The translations under genes and the position numbers were made by a program. The notes beneath the pieces are model-generated. The model was not told the origin of the DNA and made no database searches. It saw nothing but the letters and a program-made list of their open reading frames with translations. From Stenotrophomonas maltophilia (lineage in GTDB: Bacteria > Pseudomonadota > Gammaproteobacteria > Xanthomonadales > Xanthomonadaceae): a stretch of 64,000 bases of DNA. Shown piece after piece: positions 56,381 through 64,000 of this stretch (positions within the stretch are counted from its first letter, which is position 1; every line of letters starts with the position of its first letter). Location: positions 1,156,358 to 1,220,357 of the forward strand of contig FOZF01000001.1 in the NCBI GenBank assembly GCA_900113425.1, given 5' to 3'.

Positions 56381-58189
56381 ATGAATACCCGTATTCCCCC
56401 CGGCCCGGGCGCCCTGCCCATGCCGTCGCGCCGCCTGTTCGTTCAGGGTCTCGCCGCTGGCGGCGTGGTTGCCGGCATCGCCGCGGTCGGCGTGCCGCAG
56501 CGCGCGCTCGCCGCTGCCAGTGCCGCCCCGCGCCTGGCCGGCGCACCGGCCGTGCTGACCGATACCCGCGTGGAACTGGCCATCGGCGAATCGCTGGCCA
56601 ACTTCACCGGTCGCACCCGGCCGGCGATCACCGTCAACGGCTCACTACCGGCACCGATCCTGCGCTGGCGCGAGGGCCAGACCGTGGATCTGTTCGTACG
56701 CAATACGCTGGACCGCCACCCGACCTCGATCCACTGGCACGGCATCCTGCTGCCGGCCAACATGGATGGCGTCCCGGGCCTGAGCTTCAACGGCATCGGT
56801 CCCGGCGAGACCTACCACTACCACTTCCAGCTCAAGCAGTCGGGCACGTACTGGTATCACAGCCACTCGATGTTCCAGGAGCAGGCCGGCCTGTACGGCG
56901 CACTGATCATCGACCCGGCCGAGCCGGCCCCGTACCGGCACGACCGCGAGCACGTGATCATGCTGTCGGACTGGACCGACATGGACCCGGGTGCACTGTT
57001 CCGGCGCATGAAGAAGCTCGCCGAGCACGACAACTACTACAAGCGCACCCTGCCCGACTTCGTGCGTGATGTGCGCCGCGATGGCTGGTCCGCGGCGCTG
57101 TCCGACCGAGGCATGTGGGGGCGGATGCGGATGACACCCACCGACATCTCCGACATCAACGCGCATACGTACACCTACCTGATGAACGGCACCGCGCCGG
57201 CCGGCAACTGGACCGGGCTGTTCCGCAGCGGCGAGAAGGTGCTGCTGCGCTTCATCAACGGCGCCGCGATGACCTACTTCGACGTGCGCATTCCCGGCCT
57301 GAAGATGACCGTGGTCGCTGCCGATGGCCAGTACATCCATCCGGTCAGCATCGACGAGTTCCGCATCGCCCCCGCCGAGACCTACGATGTGCTGGTCGAA
57401 CCCAGCGGGCAGGATGCGTTCACCATCTTCTGCCAGGACATGGGCCGCACCGGCTACGCGGCCGGCACCCTGGCGGTGCGCCACGGCCTGCAGGCGCCGG
57501 TTCCCGCCCGCGACCCGCGCCCGCTGCTGACGATGAGCGACATGGGTCACGACATGGGCGGCGGCCACGGCGGTCATGACATGGCCGCGATGAAAGGCAT
57601 GGAAGGCGGCTGCGGCGCCAGCATGGGGCACGGCGCGCATGGCGGCGCGACCACCACCGGCAAGGCACCGCAGCACCCGGCCAGCGAACGCAACAATCCG
57701 CTGGTGGACATGCAGAGCTCGGCCACCGATCCCAAGCTGGACGATCCAGGCATCGGCCTGCGCGACAACGGCCGCCAGGTGCTGACCTACGGCGCGATGC
57801 GCAGCCTGTTCGACGATCCCGATGGCCGCGAGCCCAGCCGTGAGATCGAGCTGCACCTGACCGGCCACATGGAGAAGTTCTCCTGGTCGTTCGACGGCAT
57901 TCCATTCGCCAGCGCCGAGCCACTGCGCCTGAACTACGGCGAGCGCATGCGCATCGTGCTGGTCAACGACACGATGATGCAGCATCCGATCCACCTGCAT
58001 GGCGTCTGGAGCGACGTGGAGGACGCGCAGGGCAACTTCCAGCTGCGCAAGCACACGGTGGACATGCCGCCCGGCACCCGCCGCAGCTACCGCGTGCGCG
58101 CCGATGCGCTCGGCCGCTGGGCCTATCACTGCCACCTGCTTTACCACATGGAAGCGGGGATGATGCGCGAAGTGAGGATCGAAGAATGA
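56381..58189 (+). CDS. copA: Multicopper oxidase CopA, copper resistance
   Basis: This 602-residue periplasmic oxidase is exported by Tat (SRRLFVQGLAAGG, Arg17-Arg18). Copper sites are HWHG, YWYHSH, HPIHLHG and HCHLLYHMEAGM. A Met/His-rich insert (about 387-425, SDMGHDMGGGHGGHDMAAM and beyond) binds additional copper. The start is ATG 56381 after GGAG. It overlaps copB by ATGA. Homologues oxidise Cu(I) and sequester copper. Confidence 0.95.
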   Translation: MNTRIPPGPGALPMPSRRLFVQGLAAGGVVAGIAAVGVPQRALAAASAAPRLAGAPAVLTDTRVELAIGESLANFTGRTRPAITVNGSLPAPILRWREGQTVDLFVRNTLDRHPTSIHWHGILLPANMDGVPGLSFNGIGPGETYHYHFQLKQSGTYWYHSHSMFQEQAGLYGALIIDPAEPAPYRHDREHVIMLSDWTDMDPGALFRRMKKLAEHDNYYKRTLPDFVRDVRRDGWSAALSDRGMWGRMRMTPTDISDINAHTYTYLMNGTAPAGNWTGLFRSGEKVLLRFINGAAMTYFDVRIPGLKMTVVAADGQYIHPVSIDEFRIAPAETYDVLVEPSGQDAFTIFCQDMGRTGYAAGTLAVRHGLQAPVPARDPRPLLTMSDMGHDMGGGHGGHDMAAMKGMEGGCGASMGHGAHGGATTTGKAPQHPASERNNPLVDMQSSATDPKLDDPGIGLRDNGRQVLTYGAMRSLFDDPDGREPSREIELHLTGHMEKFSWSFDGIPFASAEPLRLNYGERMRIVLVNDTMMQHPIHLHGVWSDVEDAQGNFQLRKHTVDMPPGTRRSYRVRADALGRWAYHCHLLYHMEAGMMREVRIEE

Positions 58190-59175
58190 GACGCTCCCTT
58201 TTCTCCCCCAGCCTGCTGGCGATGGCCCTGACCGTCGCACTGCCTGCTTTCGCACAGTCGCACGCGGGCCATGGCATGCCCACGCCCGCACCGGCACCGG
58301 CACCGAAGACCAAGCAGCCCACTGCCGAAGACGCGGTTGATCACTCGCAGATGGATCACTCGCAGATGGATCATTCGACGATGGATCACTCGACGATGGA
58401 TCACTCGCAGATGGATCACTCGCAGATGGATCACGCGGCGATGGGTCACGGCACGTCCGCGACCACCGAGCCGCGCGAGCCCATTCCAGTGCCCACCGAC
58501 GCCGATCGTGCCGCCGCGTTCCCGCCCATCGCCCATGGCGCGATGGAGCATGCGCCGGATATCAACAGCCTGCTGCTGATCGACCGCCTGGAGCATTGGG
58601 ACGGCAAAAACAGCAACGGCCAGGCCTGGGAGGCCACCGGCTGGATCGGTGGCAACATCAACCGCCTGTGGCTGCGCACCGACGGCGAGCGCAGTGAGGG
58701 CCGCACCGAATCCTCGGCGGTGGAAGCACTGTACGGGCGCAGCGTGTCGCCCTGGTGGGATGTGCTGGTGGGCGTTCGCCAGGACTTCCGACCCGCCGAT
58801 TCCCGAACCTGGGCGGCCATCGGCATCCAGGGCCTGGCGCCGTACAAGTTCGAGAGTTCGGCCACGCTCTATGCCGGCTCCGGCGGACAGCTGCTGGCCA
58901 AGGCCGAAGTGGAGTACGACGTGCTGCTGACCAACCGGCTGATCCTGCAGCCGCTGGTGGAGGCCACCGTGGCCAGCAAGGACGAGCCGGAGTACGGCAT
59001 CGGGCGCGGCCTGAACAAGGTCGAGGCCGGATTGCGCCTGCGCTACGAGTTCAGCCGTCGCTTCGCGCCCTACATCGGCATCACCCATGAGCGCAGTTTC
59101 GGCGATACCGCCGACTATGCCGGCGACCACGCGCGCGACACGCGCTGGGTGGCGGGCGTGCGCATGTGGTTCTAG
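58186..59175 (+). CDS. copB: Outer-membrane copper resistance protein CopB
   Basis: This 329-residue protein has a signal peptide (cleavage near 23, AFAQ), a Met/His-rich region of seven or eight tandem MDHSQ/MDHST repeats (about 52-87), and a C-terminal beta-barrel (LWLRTDGERSEGRTESSAVEALYGRSVSPWWDVLVGVRQD to a terminal VRMWF). It probably binds or transports copper at the outer membrane, with CopA in the periplasm. It is the last gene of copLAB. Confidence 0.93.
   Translation: MRRSLFSPSLLAMALTVALPAFAQSHAGHGMPTPAPAPAPKTKQPTAEDAVDHSQMDHSQMDHSTMDHSTMDHSQMDHSQMDHAAMGHGTSATTEPREPIPVPTDADRAAAFPPIAHGAMEHAPDINSLLLIDRLEHWDGKNSNGQAWEATGWIGGNINRLWLRTDGERSEGRTESSAVEALYGRSVSPWWDVLVGVRQDFRPADSRTWAAIGIQGLAPYKFESSATLYAGSGGQLLAKAEVEYDVLLTNRLILQPLVEATVASKDEPEYGIGRGLNKVEAGLRLRYEFSRRFAPYIGITHERSFGDTADYAGDHARDTRWVAGVRMWF
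58339..58443 (+). repeat. 15-bp tandem repeat array in copB
   Basis: Seven units of GATCACTCGCAGATG with point changes (units 3 and 4 carry GACG, unit 7 GCGG) encode DHSQM-type pentapeptides. In-frame unit length makes copy-number change tolerable. Confidence 0.9.
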
Positions 59176-59196
59176 CCGGCGCAATGCATGCAGCAT

Positions 59197-59222
59197 CCGG
59201 CCCCGGTTCAGACCGGGGCCGG
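59197..59222 (+). terminator. Hairpin after copB
   Basis: Perfect 11-base arms ccggccccggt and accggggccgg with a 4-base loop lie about 22 bases after the copB stop. There is no T tract, so it may act as a transcript end stabiliser. Confidence 0.5.
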
Positions 59223-59256
59223 CTACACTGCGGCACGTTCTTTCGCAGCTTGCACC

Positions 59257-59769
59257 ATGGCCTTGCAGATCCGCCGCGCCACCTTCGCCGACGCTGAAGC
59301 GCTGTCAGCGATCGCCATCGCCACCTACACCGAAACCTGGGGCGATTCCTATCCGCCACAGGATCTGCATGCGTTCCTGCACGCGCACTACAGCACGCAG
59401 CCGCAGCGCATCGAGCTGTCCGATCCGCGCAGCGCGGTCTGGTTGCTGCTCGATGGCGACGCGGTGGTTGGCTATCTGGCCGCAGGAGCCAACACCCTGC
59501 CGCATGTCGATGCCCGCGAGGGCGACATCGAACTCAAACGCCTGTATGTGCTGGCGGCGTACCAGGGCGACGGCCACGGGGCACGCCTGATGGAGGCGTT
59601 CCTGCATTGGCTGGATACGCCGCAGCGCCGCACCCTGTGGGTCGGCGTCTGGGAGGAGAACCTCGGCGCACAGCGCTTCTACGCGCGCTACGGTTGCAGC
59701 AAGGCCGGCGAATACGACTTCATCGTCGGCGACAGCCGCGATCGCGAGTTCATCCTGCGCCGGGCCTGA
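59257..59769 (+). CDS. GNAT family N-acetyltransferase
   Basis: This 170-residue protein has the acetyl-CoA binding loop (LYVLAAYQGDGHGARLMEAFL, Q/RxxGxG/A type) and C-terminal GVWEENLGAQRFYARYGCSKAGEYDF. The substrate is unknown. ATG 59257 (MALQIRRATFADAEALSAIA) begins the typical GNAT start; the upstream ATG at 59188 precedes the promoter-like TACACT at 59224-59229. Confidence 0.88.
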   Translation: MALQIRRATFADAEALSAIAIATYTETWGDSYPPQDLHAFLHAHYSTQPQRIELSDPRSAVWLLLDGDAVVGYLAAGANTLPHVDAREGDIELKRLYVLAAYQGDGHGARLMEAFLHWLDTPQRRTLWVGVWEENLGAQRFYARYGCSKAGEYDFIVGDSRDREFILRRA

Positions 59770-59802
59770 TGCCCCCGGGATCGCCTCTGCCCCGCGGGCC
59801 TG

Positions 59803-60120
59803 TCAGAAATCGAACAGGTCGGACAGGAAGCTTTCTTTCTTCTTTTTCTTGTAGCCGTAACCGTGCTGGCCACGGTTTTCGTCGTGGCGCTGGCCAAGGT
59901 GGCGGGTGTCGCGGTGCATCACCGGCGGTGGCGCCGACATCGGTTGTGCCTGTGCCGGTGGCGGTGGCGGCACCGCCGCACCGGTATTGGCGCGCTCGAT
60001 GATCTTGTCCAGTTCGCCACGATCCAGCCACACGCCGCGGCAATCCGGGCAGTAGTCGATCTCGATGCCATGGCGCTCGGCCATCTGCAGGGTCTGGGTC
60101 TTGCACACGGGGCACAGCAT
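59803..60120 (-). CDS. TFIIB-type zinc-ribbon protein (zf-TFIIB family)
   Basis: This 105-residue protein has two CxxC knuckles (CPVC at 3-6, CPDC at 24-27) with RGVWLDRGELDKII, the bacterial zf-TFIIB family signature. A Pro/Ala/Gln linker follows and the tail is KKKKKESFLSDLFDF. ATG 60120 sits eight bases after AGGAG; ATG 60126 would be too close. The function is unknown. Confidence 0.85.
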   Translation of the reverse strand: MLCPVCKTQTLQMAERHGIEIDYCPDCRGVWLDRGELDKIIERANTGAAVPPPPPAQAQPMSAPPPVMHRDTRHLGQRHDENRGQHGYGYKKKKKESFLSDLFDF

Positions 60121-60270
60121 CGGCATCGCTCCTGTCGGGTCTGCTCTGGACTCTACCTGCTCTGCGATGACTGTCCGGCAACGCATGACCGATGGCAGGG
60201 GGACTTCCGGCGCGTGCCCTGCGTCGCGCCGCCTCGCACACTGCGGCCTGGTCCCGCATGGAATGCGCTG

Positions 60271-61032
60271 ATGAGTGTCCTGTCCCGCCTGCCGACTGCC
60301 GCCCGGATCCTGCTGGTCCTGCTGGGAACGGGCCTGGGGCTGAACGTACGCGACATCGCGGCGGCGCTGGGGCGGCCCATCCCCGGCCTGCCGATCCCCT
60401 ATGGCGGCAGCCTGCTCGACAACGCCCTGGCGGTGCTGGTGGCCGTACTGCTGGCCCTGCTGCTGCGTCCGCGCCACATGGGGTTGGCCGAAAGCCTCGG
60501 CCTGCACGGCAACGGGGTGCGCGGCCCGCTATGGGTGCTCTTGGCCAGCCTGCCCTGCTGGGTGGGCCTGGCCGTGCTCGGCCGACCCAATACGGCGCTC
60601 ACCGCACTCGATGCGACGATGCTGGCCGTTCTGTTCCCGCTGGCCGAGGAGATTCTGTTCCGCGGCCTGGGTTTCATTCTGCTGGTGAAGATCGTACGCG
60701 GCCCGTGGCCATTGCTCGCACTGCCGCAGGCCCTGTTGTTCGGCATGGTGCACTGGCTTGGATTCGGCGGTTTCGATGGCGGCGGGGTGGCACTGTTCGT
60801 CGGCGCGGTGATTGCCTTGGGCGGCTTCGTCTTCGCCTGGCTGGACCGCCTGGATGGCAACACCCTATGGTGCGGCCTGGTGCTGCATGTGTCGATGAAC
60901 CTGGCCTGGAACGTGTTCAGCCTGGATGACGCCGCCGCGCTGGGTTGGCAGGCCACCAGCCTGCGCATCGGCACGGCCCTGCTTGCGGTCGCGGTCCTGG
61001 CCTGGGGCGTGCGCCGGCGCCCTCGCCTGTAA
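60271..61032 (+). CDS. CPBP family intramembrane metalloprotease
   Basis: This 253-residue protein has about seven or eight membrane helices and the CPBP (Abi/Rce1-like) motifs EEILFRG, GMVHWLGFG and LHVSMNLAWN, which carry the glutamates, histidines and asparagine of the active site. Members process CAAX-like or bacteriocin-related peptides or act in immunity. The target here is not known. ATG 60271 (MSVLSRLPTAARIL). Confidence 0.85.
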   Translation: MSVLSRLPTAARILLVLLGTGLGLNVRDIAAALGRPIPGLPIPYGGSLLDNALAVLVAVLLALLLRPRHMGLAESLGLHGNGVRGPLWVLLASLPCWVGLAVLGRPNTALTALDATMLAVLFPLAEEILFRGLGFILLVKIVRGPWPLLALPQALLFGMVHWLGFGGFDGGGVALFVGAVIALGGFVFAWLDRLDGNTLWCGLVLHVSMNLAWNVFSLDDAAALGWQATSLRIGTALLAVAVLAWGVRRRPRL

Positions 61033-61124
61033 CACCCACGTGGCTTGCCGTGCACGCCGGGATCACTACCGGGTTGCGCATACTTGCGCGCCTTTTCACC
61101 GTTGCAGTCCGGAGTTGTCGCGTC

Positions 61125-61547
61125 ATGTTGCTGTCCAAGCGCCACGTTGAGCCGCGCGTCCTGCTGATCGAGGACGCGGAGGAGACCCGCGAACTGAGCC
61201 GCATGGCGCTGGAAAGCCAGGCCTGCCACGTGGTGGGGGTGAGCTCTGCCGAAGCAGCGCTTGGACTGCTGGCCGCCGGTGAGCGGTTCGACCTGCTGTT
61301 CACCGATGTCAATCTGGGCCTGATCAGCGGCATTGAAGCCGCCAACCGGGTCCGTGGCCTGCATCCCCAACTGCCGATCCTGGTGACATCGGGCATGGAC
61401 CAGCACGCCGTCCTGCCGCAGCTGCGCGACGGCATCCATTTCCTGCCCAAGCCGTACAACATGAGCGAGCTGCTCGATGCCATCCGGCTGTGCTTCCGCC
61501 ACGCGGATGTGGGCGTATTGACCGGGCCGGATGCACAGGCGGCGTGA
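61125..61547 (+). CDS. Single-domain response regulator (receiver only)
   Basis: This 140-residue CheY-like protein has ED (RVLLIEDAEETREL), Asp in LLFTDVNLGLISG, a switch Ser in LVTSGMD and Lys in FLPKPYN. There is no output domain and no kinase gene adjacent. ATG 61125 follows GGAG. A stem-loop repeat begins right after the TGA. It could be a phosphate relay or sink protein. Confidence 0.88.
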   Translation: MLLSKRHVEPRVLLIEDAEETRELSRMALESQACHVVGVSSAEAALGLLAAGERFDLLFTDVNLGLISGIEAANRVRGLHPQLPILVTSGMDQHAVLPQLRDGIHFLPKPYNMSELLDAIRLCFRHADVGVLTGPDAQAA

Positions 61548-61573
61548 GGTATCCATCCACGTCCTGCGTGGAT
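61548..61573 (+). repeat. REP hairpin, ATCCACG family
   Basis: atccacg-tcctg-cgtggat (61555-61573) begins eight bases after the receiver gene stop. A second copy with the same stem is at 53622-53640 inside composite element 2. Confidence 0.65.
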
Positions 61574-61584
61574 GACCTCCGTCA

Positions 61585-62523
61585 TCAACCGCTGCTGTAC
61601 GGCCCGGTGCCCGGGAACACCCTCAGCAGCGCGCGCGTGATCGTGTCCGGGTAGACCGTGAAGTGATCCTCGTCATCGATCACCATGTTCTCCACCTTCA
61701 ACGACCGGCCGCTGCTGCGCAGCTGCTCGGCGAATTCGGCGTTGTCGCGAAGCAGGTCGTTGCGGGCGAAATAACGCGGCTCGGGTTTGACCGTTTCAAA
61801 GCTGCCTACCGACAGCACCACCGTGGTCGGCTGCGTCGGCGCCTTGGCCTCCGCCTGCATGCGCGGCACGCGATGCTCATCGAACCACAGCGACGGACTG
61901 GACAGGATGTAGGTCCGGAACATGTCCGGGCGCGTGGTCAACACATAGGCGCCGAACAAGCCACCATAGGAATGGCCTGCATAGGCACGCCGCGCCGGAT
62001 CGGTGCGGTACCGCGCATCGATCATCGGCAGCACCTGTTCGGCAAGAAAGTCGCGATAGTGCGCGGCACCGCCATAGCTGACGTCATCACTGTATTCCCG
62101 CGGATTGGTACGTGCCGGGTCGCTGGGCGTGTAGTCGCGCGAGCGGCTCTGCCTGGAGGTCAGCCCCTCCTGCGGCGGCAGCCCGACCAGGATGAAGTTT
62201 TCGATGTTGACGCCCTGCTGGCTCACCATGTGTCGCACGCTGCGTACCAGCGGGAAGCTGTACAGCGCGTCGGTCACGTACAGTACCGGATAGCGCTTTT
62301 TCGGATGTGCGGCGTAGTCGGCCGGCAACGCCACCCACACCGGGTAATCGCGGCCGACCGGATCGTGCACGCGCAGCGCCTCGGTATCCGGCAGCACCAC
62401 ACCCGGCGCGACGGTAGACGCGCTCTGCTTTGCCTCACTCTGCGCCGCCGGTGGCGCCACCGACATCGCACAGCCACTTACGGCCAGACAGGCCGCCACA
62501 CTCCATCCACGCACACGCTGCAT
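61585..62523 (-). CDS. Esterase D/siderophore-esterase-like alpha/beta hydrolase, lipoprotein
   Basis: This 312-residue protein has a lipoprotein signal (CLAVSGCAMS, lipid Cys near 18), the nucleophile motif GHSYGG, and a late His in DDEDHFTV. The family pattern LPADYAAHPKKRYPVLYVTDALYSF is the esterase D/IroE-like hydrolase type. It cleaves esters, possibly siderophores. ATG 62523 follows GGGAG. A damaged copy of the same family lies next upstream. Confidence 0.87.
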   Translation of the reverse strand: MQRVRGWSVAACLAVSGCAMSVAPPAAQSEAKQSASTVAPGVVLPDTEALRVHDPVGRDYPVWVALPADYAAHPKKRYPVLYVTDALYSFPLVRSVRHMVSQQGVNIENFILVGLPPQEGLTSRQSRSRDYTPSDPARTNPREYSDDVSYGGAAHYRDFLAEQVLPMIDARYRTDPARRAYAGHSYGGLFGAYVLTTRPDMFRTYILSSPSLWFDEHRVPRMQAEAKAPTQPTTVVLSVGSFETVKPEPRYFARNDLLRDNAEFAEQLRSSGRSLKVENMVIDDEDHFTVYPDTITRALLRVFPGTGPYSSG

Positions 62524-62605
62524 CTGCACACTCCCGTTACGGGCGGCGCACCGGATGGCGCCGCTGCCACATCCTTGCATGCGGTGCAAGCCGGTGCCAG
62601 TGCGG

Positions 62606-63115
62606 TCAGGGCGAATCTGGCGGCGCGGGGAACAGCCTGCGCAGCGCCTGCAATGCGGCCGGGTGATAGATCGTGGCGTGGGTTTCCTCCGGCAGCGGCA
62701 GGTACTTCACCAGCGGCGACGGCGATGCCTGTTGCAGCAACGTAGCCAGCTGCGCCGTGGAACTGGCCAGTTCCGGTTGCCCAGCGCTGGCCAGGAATAC
62801 GCGTGGCCCTGCCTGCGTCACCGCCGGCAGCTGCGTGGCTGCGCCGGCCAGCAAGGTGCCACGGTTCCACCACAGGCTGGGATCGAGCGCGATGTAGCTG
62901 TTGAACAGCGTCGGTTCCTGCAGCAGTGTCTCAACCACGAACAGGCCGGCCAGCGATTCGCCGATCAACGCACGCTCGTCGGTGGTCGGGTGCGCTGGCG
63001 CACCTGCGGCATCAGTTCATCGCGCAGGAAGGTGCGGTAGGCCGCCGAACCGCCGATGCGCGGCGCGATCCTCTGGTCCTGCGGGTCCTTGCTGGGGCCG
63101 GTCAGACGCCAACAC
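62606..63115 (-). pseudogene. Truncated, frameshifted esterase D-like hydrolase
   Basis: The frame with GGSAAYRTFLRDELMPQVRQR runs into a stop just after 62965. The continuation, TDERALIGESLAGLFVVETLLQEP to the C-terminus with HATIYHPA, is in another frame. One missing base near 62997 (in what should be an Arg-Tyr-Pro-Thr-Thr-Asp run) would join them. Further upstream, LTGPSKDPQDQRIAPR is recognisable until about 63115, then similarity ends, so the N-terminal half is missing. The nucleophile GESLAG and the histidine are intact. A sequencing error could explain the frameshift but not the missing N-terminus. Confidence 0.75.
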
Positions 63116-63480
63116 CACGGTAGTCGCAAATGCACCGATTCTCGAGGGTACGACTCGCAGGCCGTGCCACCACTGCAGGCGAATGTCACGTCCACTTTCC
63201 ACGCGACACATCACGGCATCGCCGCCACCACGGGCTGTTCTCGACAACGTCCAACGCGATAAGTCGGGCCTAAGCATCAACACGTCGCGTGCTGTCGCTT
63301 GCCGCATCAGATGCGCCTGCGTCACCATCGTCGCGCGTCTTGGTTCCGCATTTCTCTTCGGAGAATCCTCATTGAAATCCAGTCGCAGGCGTAAACACCA
63401 TGCAGCGCCACCGACAACGGGTGGCAGCGGGCCTGCAAGCCCGTGATGACTGTAAGCATGTTGTTTGCGCTCACCCACCG
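63116..63480. other. Lower-GC segment of uncertain origin
   Basis: Hand counts of two 60-base lines (63241-63300, 63361-63420) give 57% and 55% GC, against 68% in a flanking line (62641-62700). A minus-strand frame (to about 63484) reads RPDLSRWTLSRTARGGG and LQWWHGLRVVPSRIGAF but uses rare codons (TTA, AGA, AGG, GGA) and matches nothing I know. It may be a remnant of an insertion that removed the start of the esterase gene. Confidence 0.4.
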
Positions 63481-63510
63481 GCATTGTCTATGGACCATGC
63501 CGGTGGGTGA
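63471..63510. repeat. Perfect 14-bp inverted repeat
   Basis: tcacccaccggcat (63471-63484) and atgccggtgggtga (63497-63510) enclose 12 bases. It is a stable hairpin upstream of the last gene and at the edge of the low-GC segment. Its role is unknown. Confidence 0.6.
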
Positions 63511-63654
63511 TCCGTCGGCCTTCATGGCGGGCGGTGCGTGGGGGTCTTCGGATCCGCCGGTTAACTGCTTACTGTCATCCCGGCTTGCAGCCACGCATCG
63601 CCCGCCACCCGCTCTGCGCGGTGGCACGCCCACGACAGAGCCGAGGAAGCCGAG

Positions 63655-64000
63655 ATGACCGAACGTCCGCCCTATGCTTCATACGCCGCCAGCATCGATG
63701 ATGACGACGACAACCCTTCGCCCGAACTGAGCACCTTCCTGGGCTGCCTGAAACGCATCCGCGCGGGTGAGGGTGCCGATGGCCTGCCCTGGCCTGAGGC
63801 CGACGTTTCCCCGGGGCGTGGGGTTGCCCTGTCGCGGGTGGAACGGGCTGCCGTCGGCCTGCTCACCGTGGCGGAAATGCTGCACACCGCCGACCGCTGC
63901 CGGGAAATGGCCACGCCGGACCGGCATCTGGACGCCGGGGTGGTGGAAGGGCTGTTCTTCGCCTGCCGCAGCCTGGCGGAACTGGTGTGCCGGGAGGTGC
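63655..64000 (+). CDS. Hypothetical protein, 3' end outside window
   Basis: The frame is open from ATG 63655 to the window end (115 codons visible). A ribosome site GAGGAAG lies seven bases upstream. The product starts MTERPPYASYAASIDDDDDN and continues with a helical part (VERAAVGLLTVAEMLHTADRCREM, LDAGVVEGLFFACRSLAELV). I do not recognise a family. Codon use is like that of its high-GC neighbours, so it is probably a real gene. Confidence 0.65.
   Translation, partial: MTERPPYASYAASIDDDDDNPSPELSTFLGCLKRIRAGEGADGLPWPEADVSPGRGVALSRVERAAVGLLTVAEMLHTADRCREMATPDRHLDAGVVEGLFFACRSLAELVCREV

Noticed and set aside
58339-58443. CRISPR-like array
   Set aside because: Contiguous 15-bp in-frame repeats with no spacers, inside copB.

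Overview
The window is high-GC gammaproteobacterial chromosome, most likely Stenotrophomonas (S. maltophilia complex, Xanthomonadaceae). The reasons are the GTAG-headed SMAG-type REP hairpins, the copLAB copper operon, the Pil-Chp cluster order, large TonB-dependent receptors, and an AlgP-like Lys/Ala-repeat nucleoprotein. I see no rRNA, tRNA, CRISPR array, prophage or transposase gene. Nearly all the sequence is core chromosome with densely packed operons. The irregular parts are the intergenic palindromic repeats and the right end.

Layout. 1-3.6 kb: the end of one TonB-dependent receptor and a complete second one. 3.7-8.4 kb: a TetR repressor divergent from an alpha/beta hydrolase, fadE and DUF4442 thioesterase operon, with two tandem operator-like palindromes in the shared promoter. 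8.4-8.9 kb: a 466-bp composite palindromic element. 8.9-12.3 kb: DUF1304 protein, an ATP/ADP-translocase-like MFS carrier and a periplasmic serine hydrolase. 12.4-15.3 kb: H1-like nucleoprotein, gcvH and gcvT. 15.4-19.8 kb: NfeD/SPFH pair, Mpo1-like protein, and a nudE-cysQ-mazG-ynfA operon. 19.8-22 kb: bioA and rsmE. 22-33.8 kb: the Pil-Chp chemosensory operon for twitching motility (pilG, pilH, pilI, pilJ, chpA, a chpB-like gene, chpC). 34-35.9 kb: gshB and a tonB-like gene. 36-39.7 kb: tsaB, a yoaA-type helicase and a TPR lipoprotein. 39.7-48 kb: mrcB, two GT2 glycosyltransferases, a membrane TPR protein and relA. 48-55.8 kb: a secreted protein, hrpA, dps and recQ. 55.9-59.2 kb: copLAB. 59.3-64 kb: GNAT, a zinc-ribbon protein, a CPBP protein, a single receiver, an esterase, a broken second esterase, and the start of an unknown gene.

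How the genes work together. The TetR, hydrolase, fadE and thioesterase genes form a fatty-acyl degradation unit. PilG/H/I/J-ChpA-ChpB-ChpC form a type IV pilus signalling pathway. Its methylation branch looks lost: the CheB-like protein lacks the catalytic serine and no pilK lies in the cluster. NudE, CysQ and MazG are nucleotide-sanitation enzymes. CopL, CopA and CopB handle periplasmic and outer-membrane copper. RelA appears to be the synthetase-only type and heads a run with an unknown TPR protein and two glycosyltransferases.

The most unusual feature is intergenic. Two composite elements (8422-8887 and 53396-53940) and one half element (about 38925-39151) share one architecture: a terminal REP hairpin, a long palindrome with copy-specific but internally matching arms, a CTGTC-containing box and a central hairpin. 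REP-type hairpins of four families begin at, or supply, the stop codon of seven genes.
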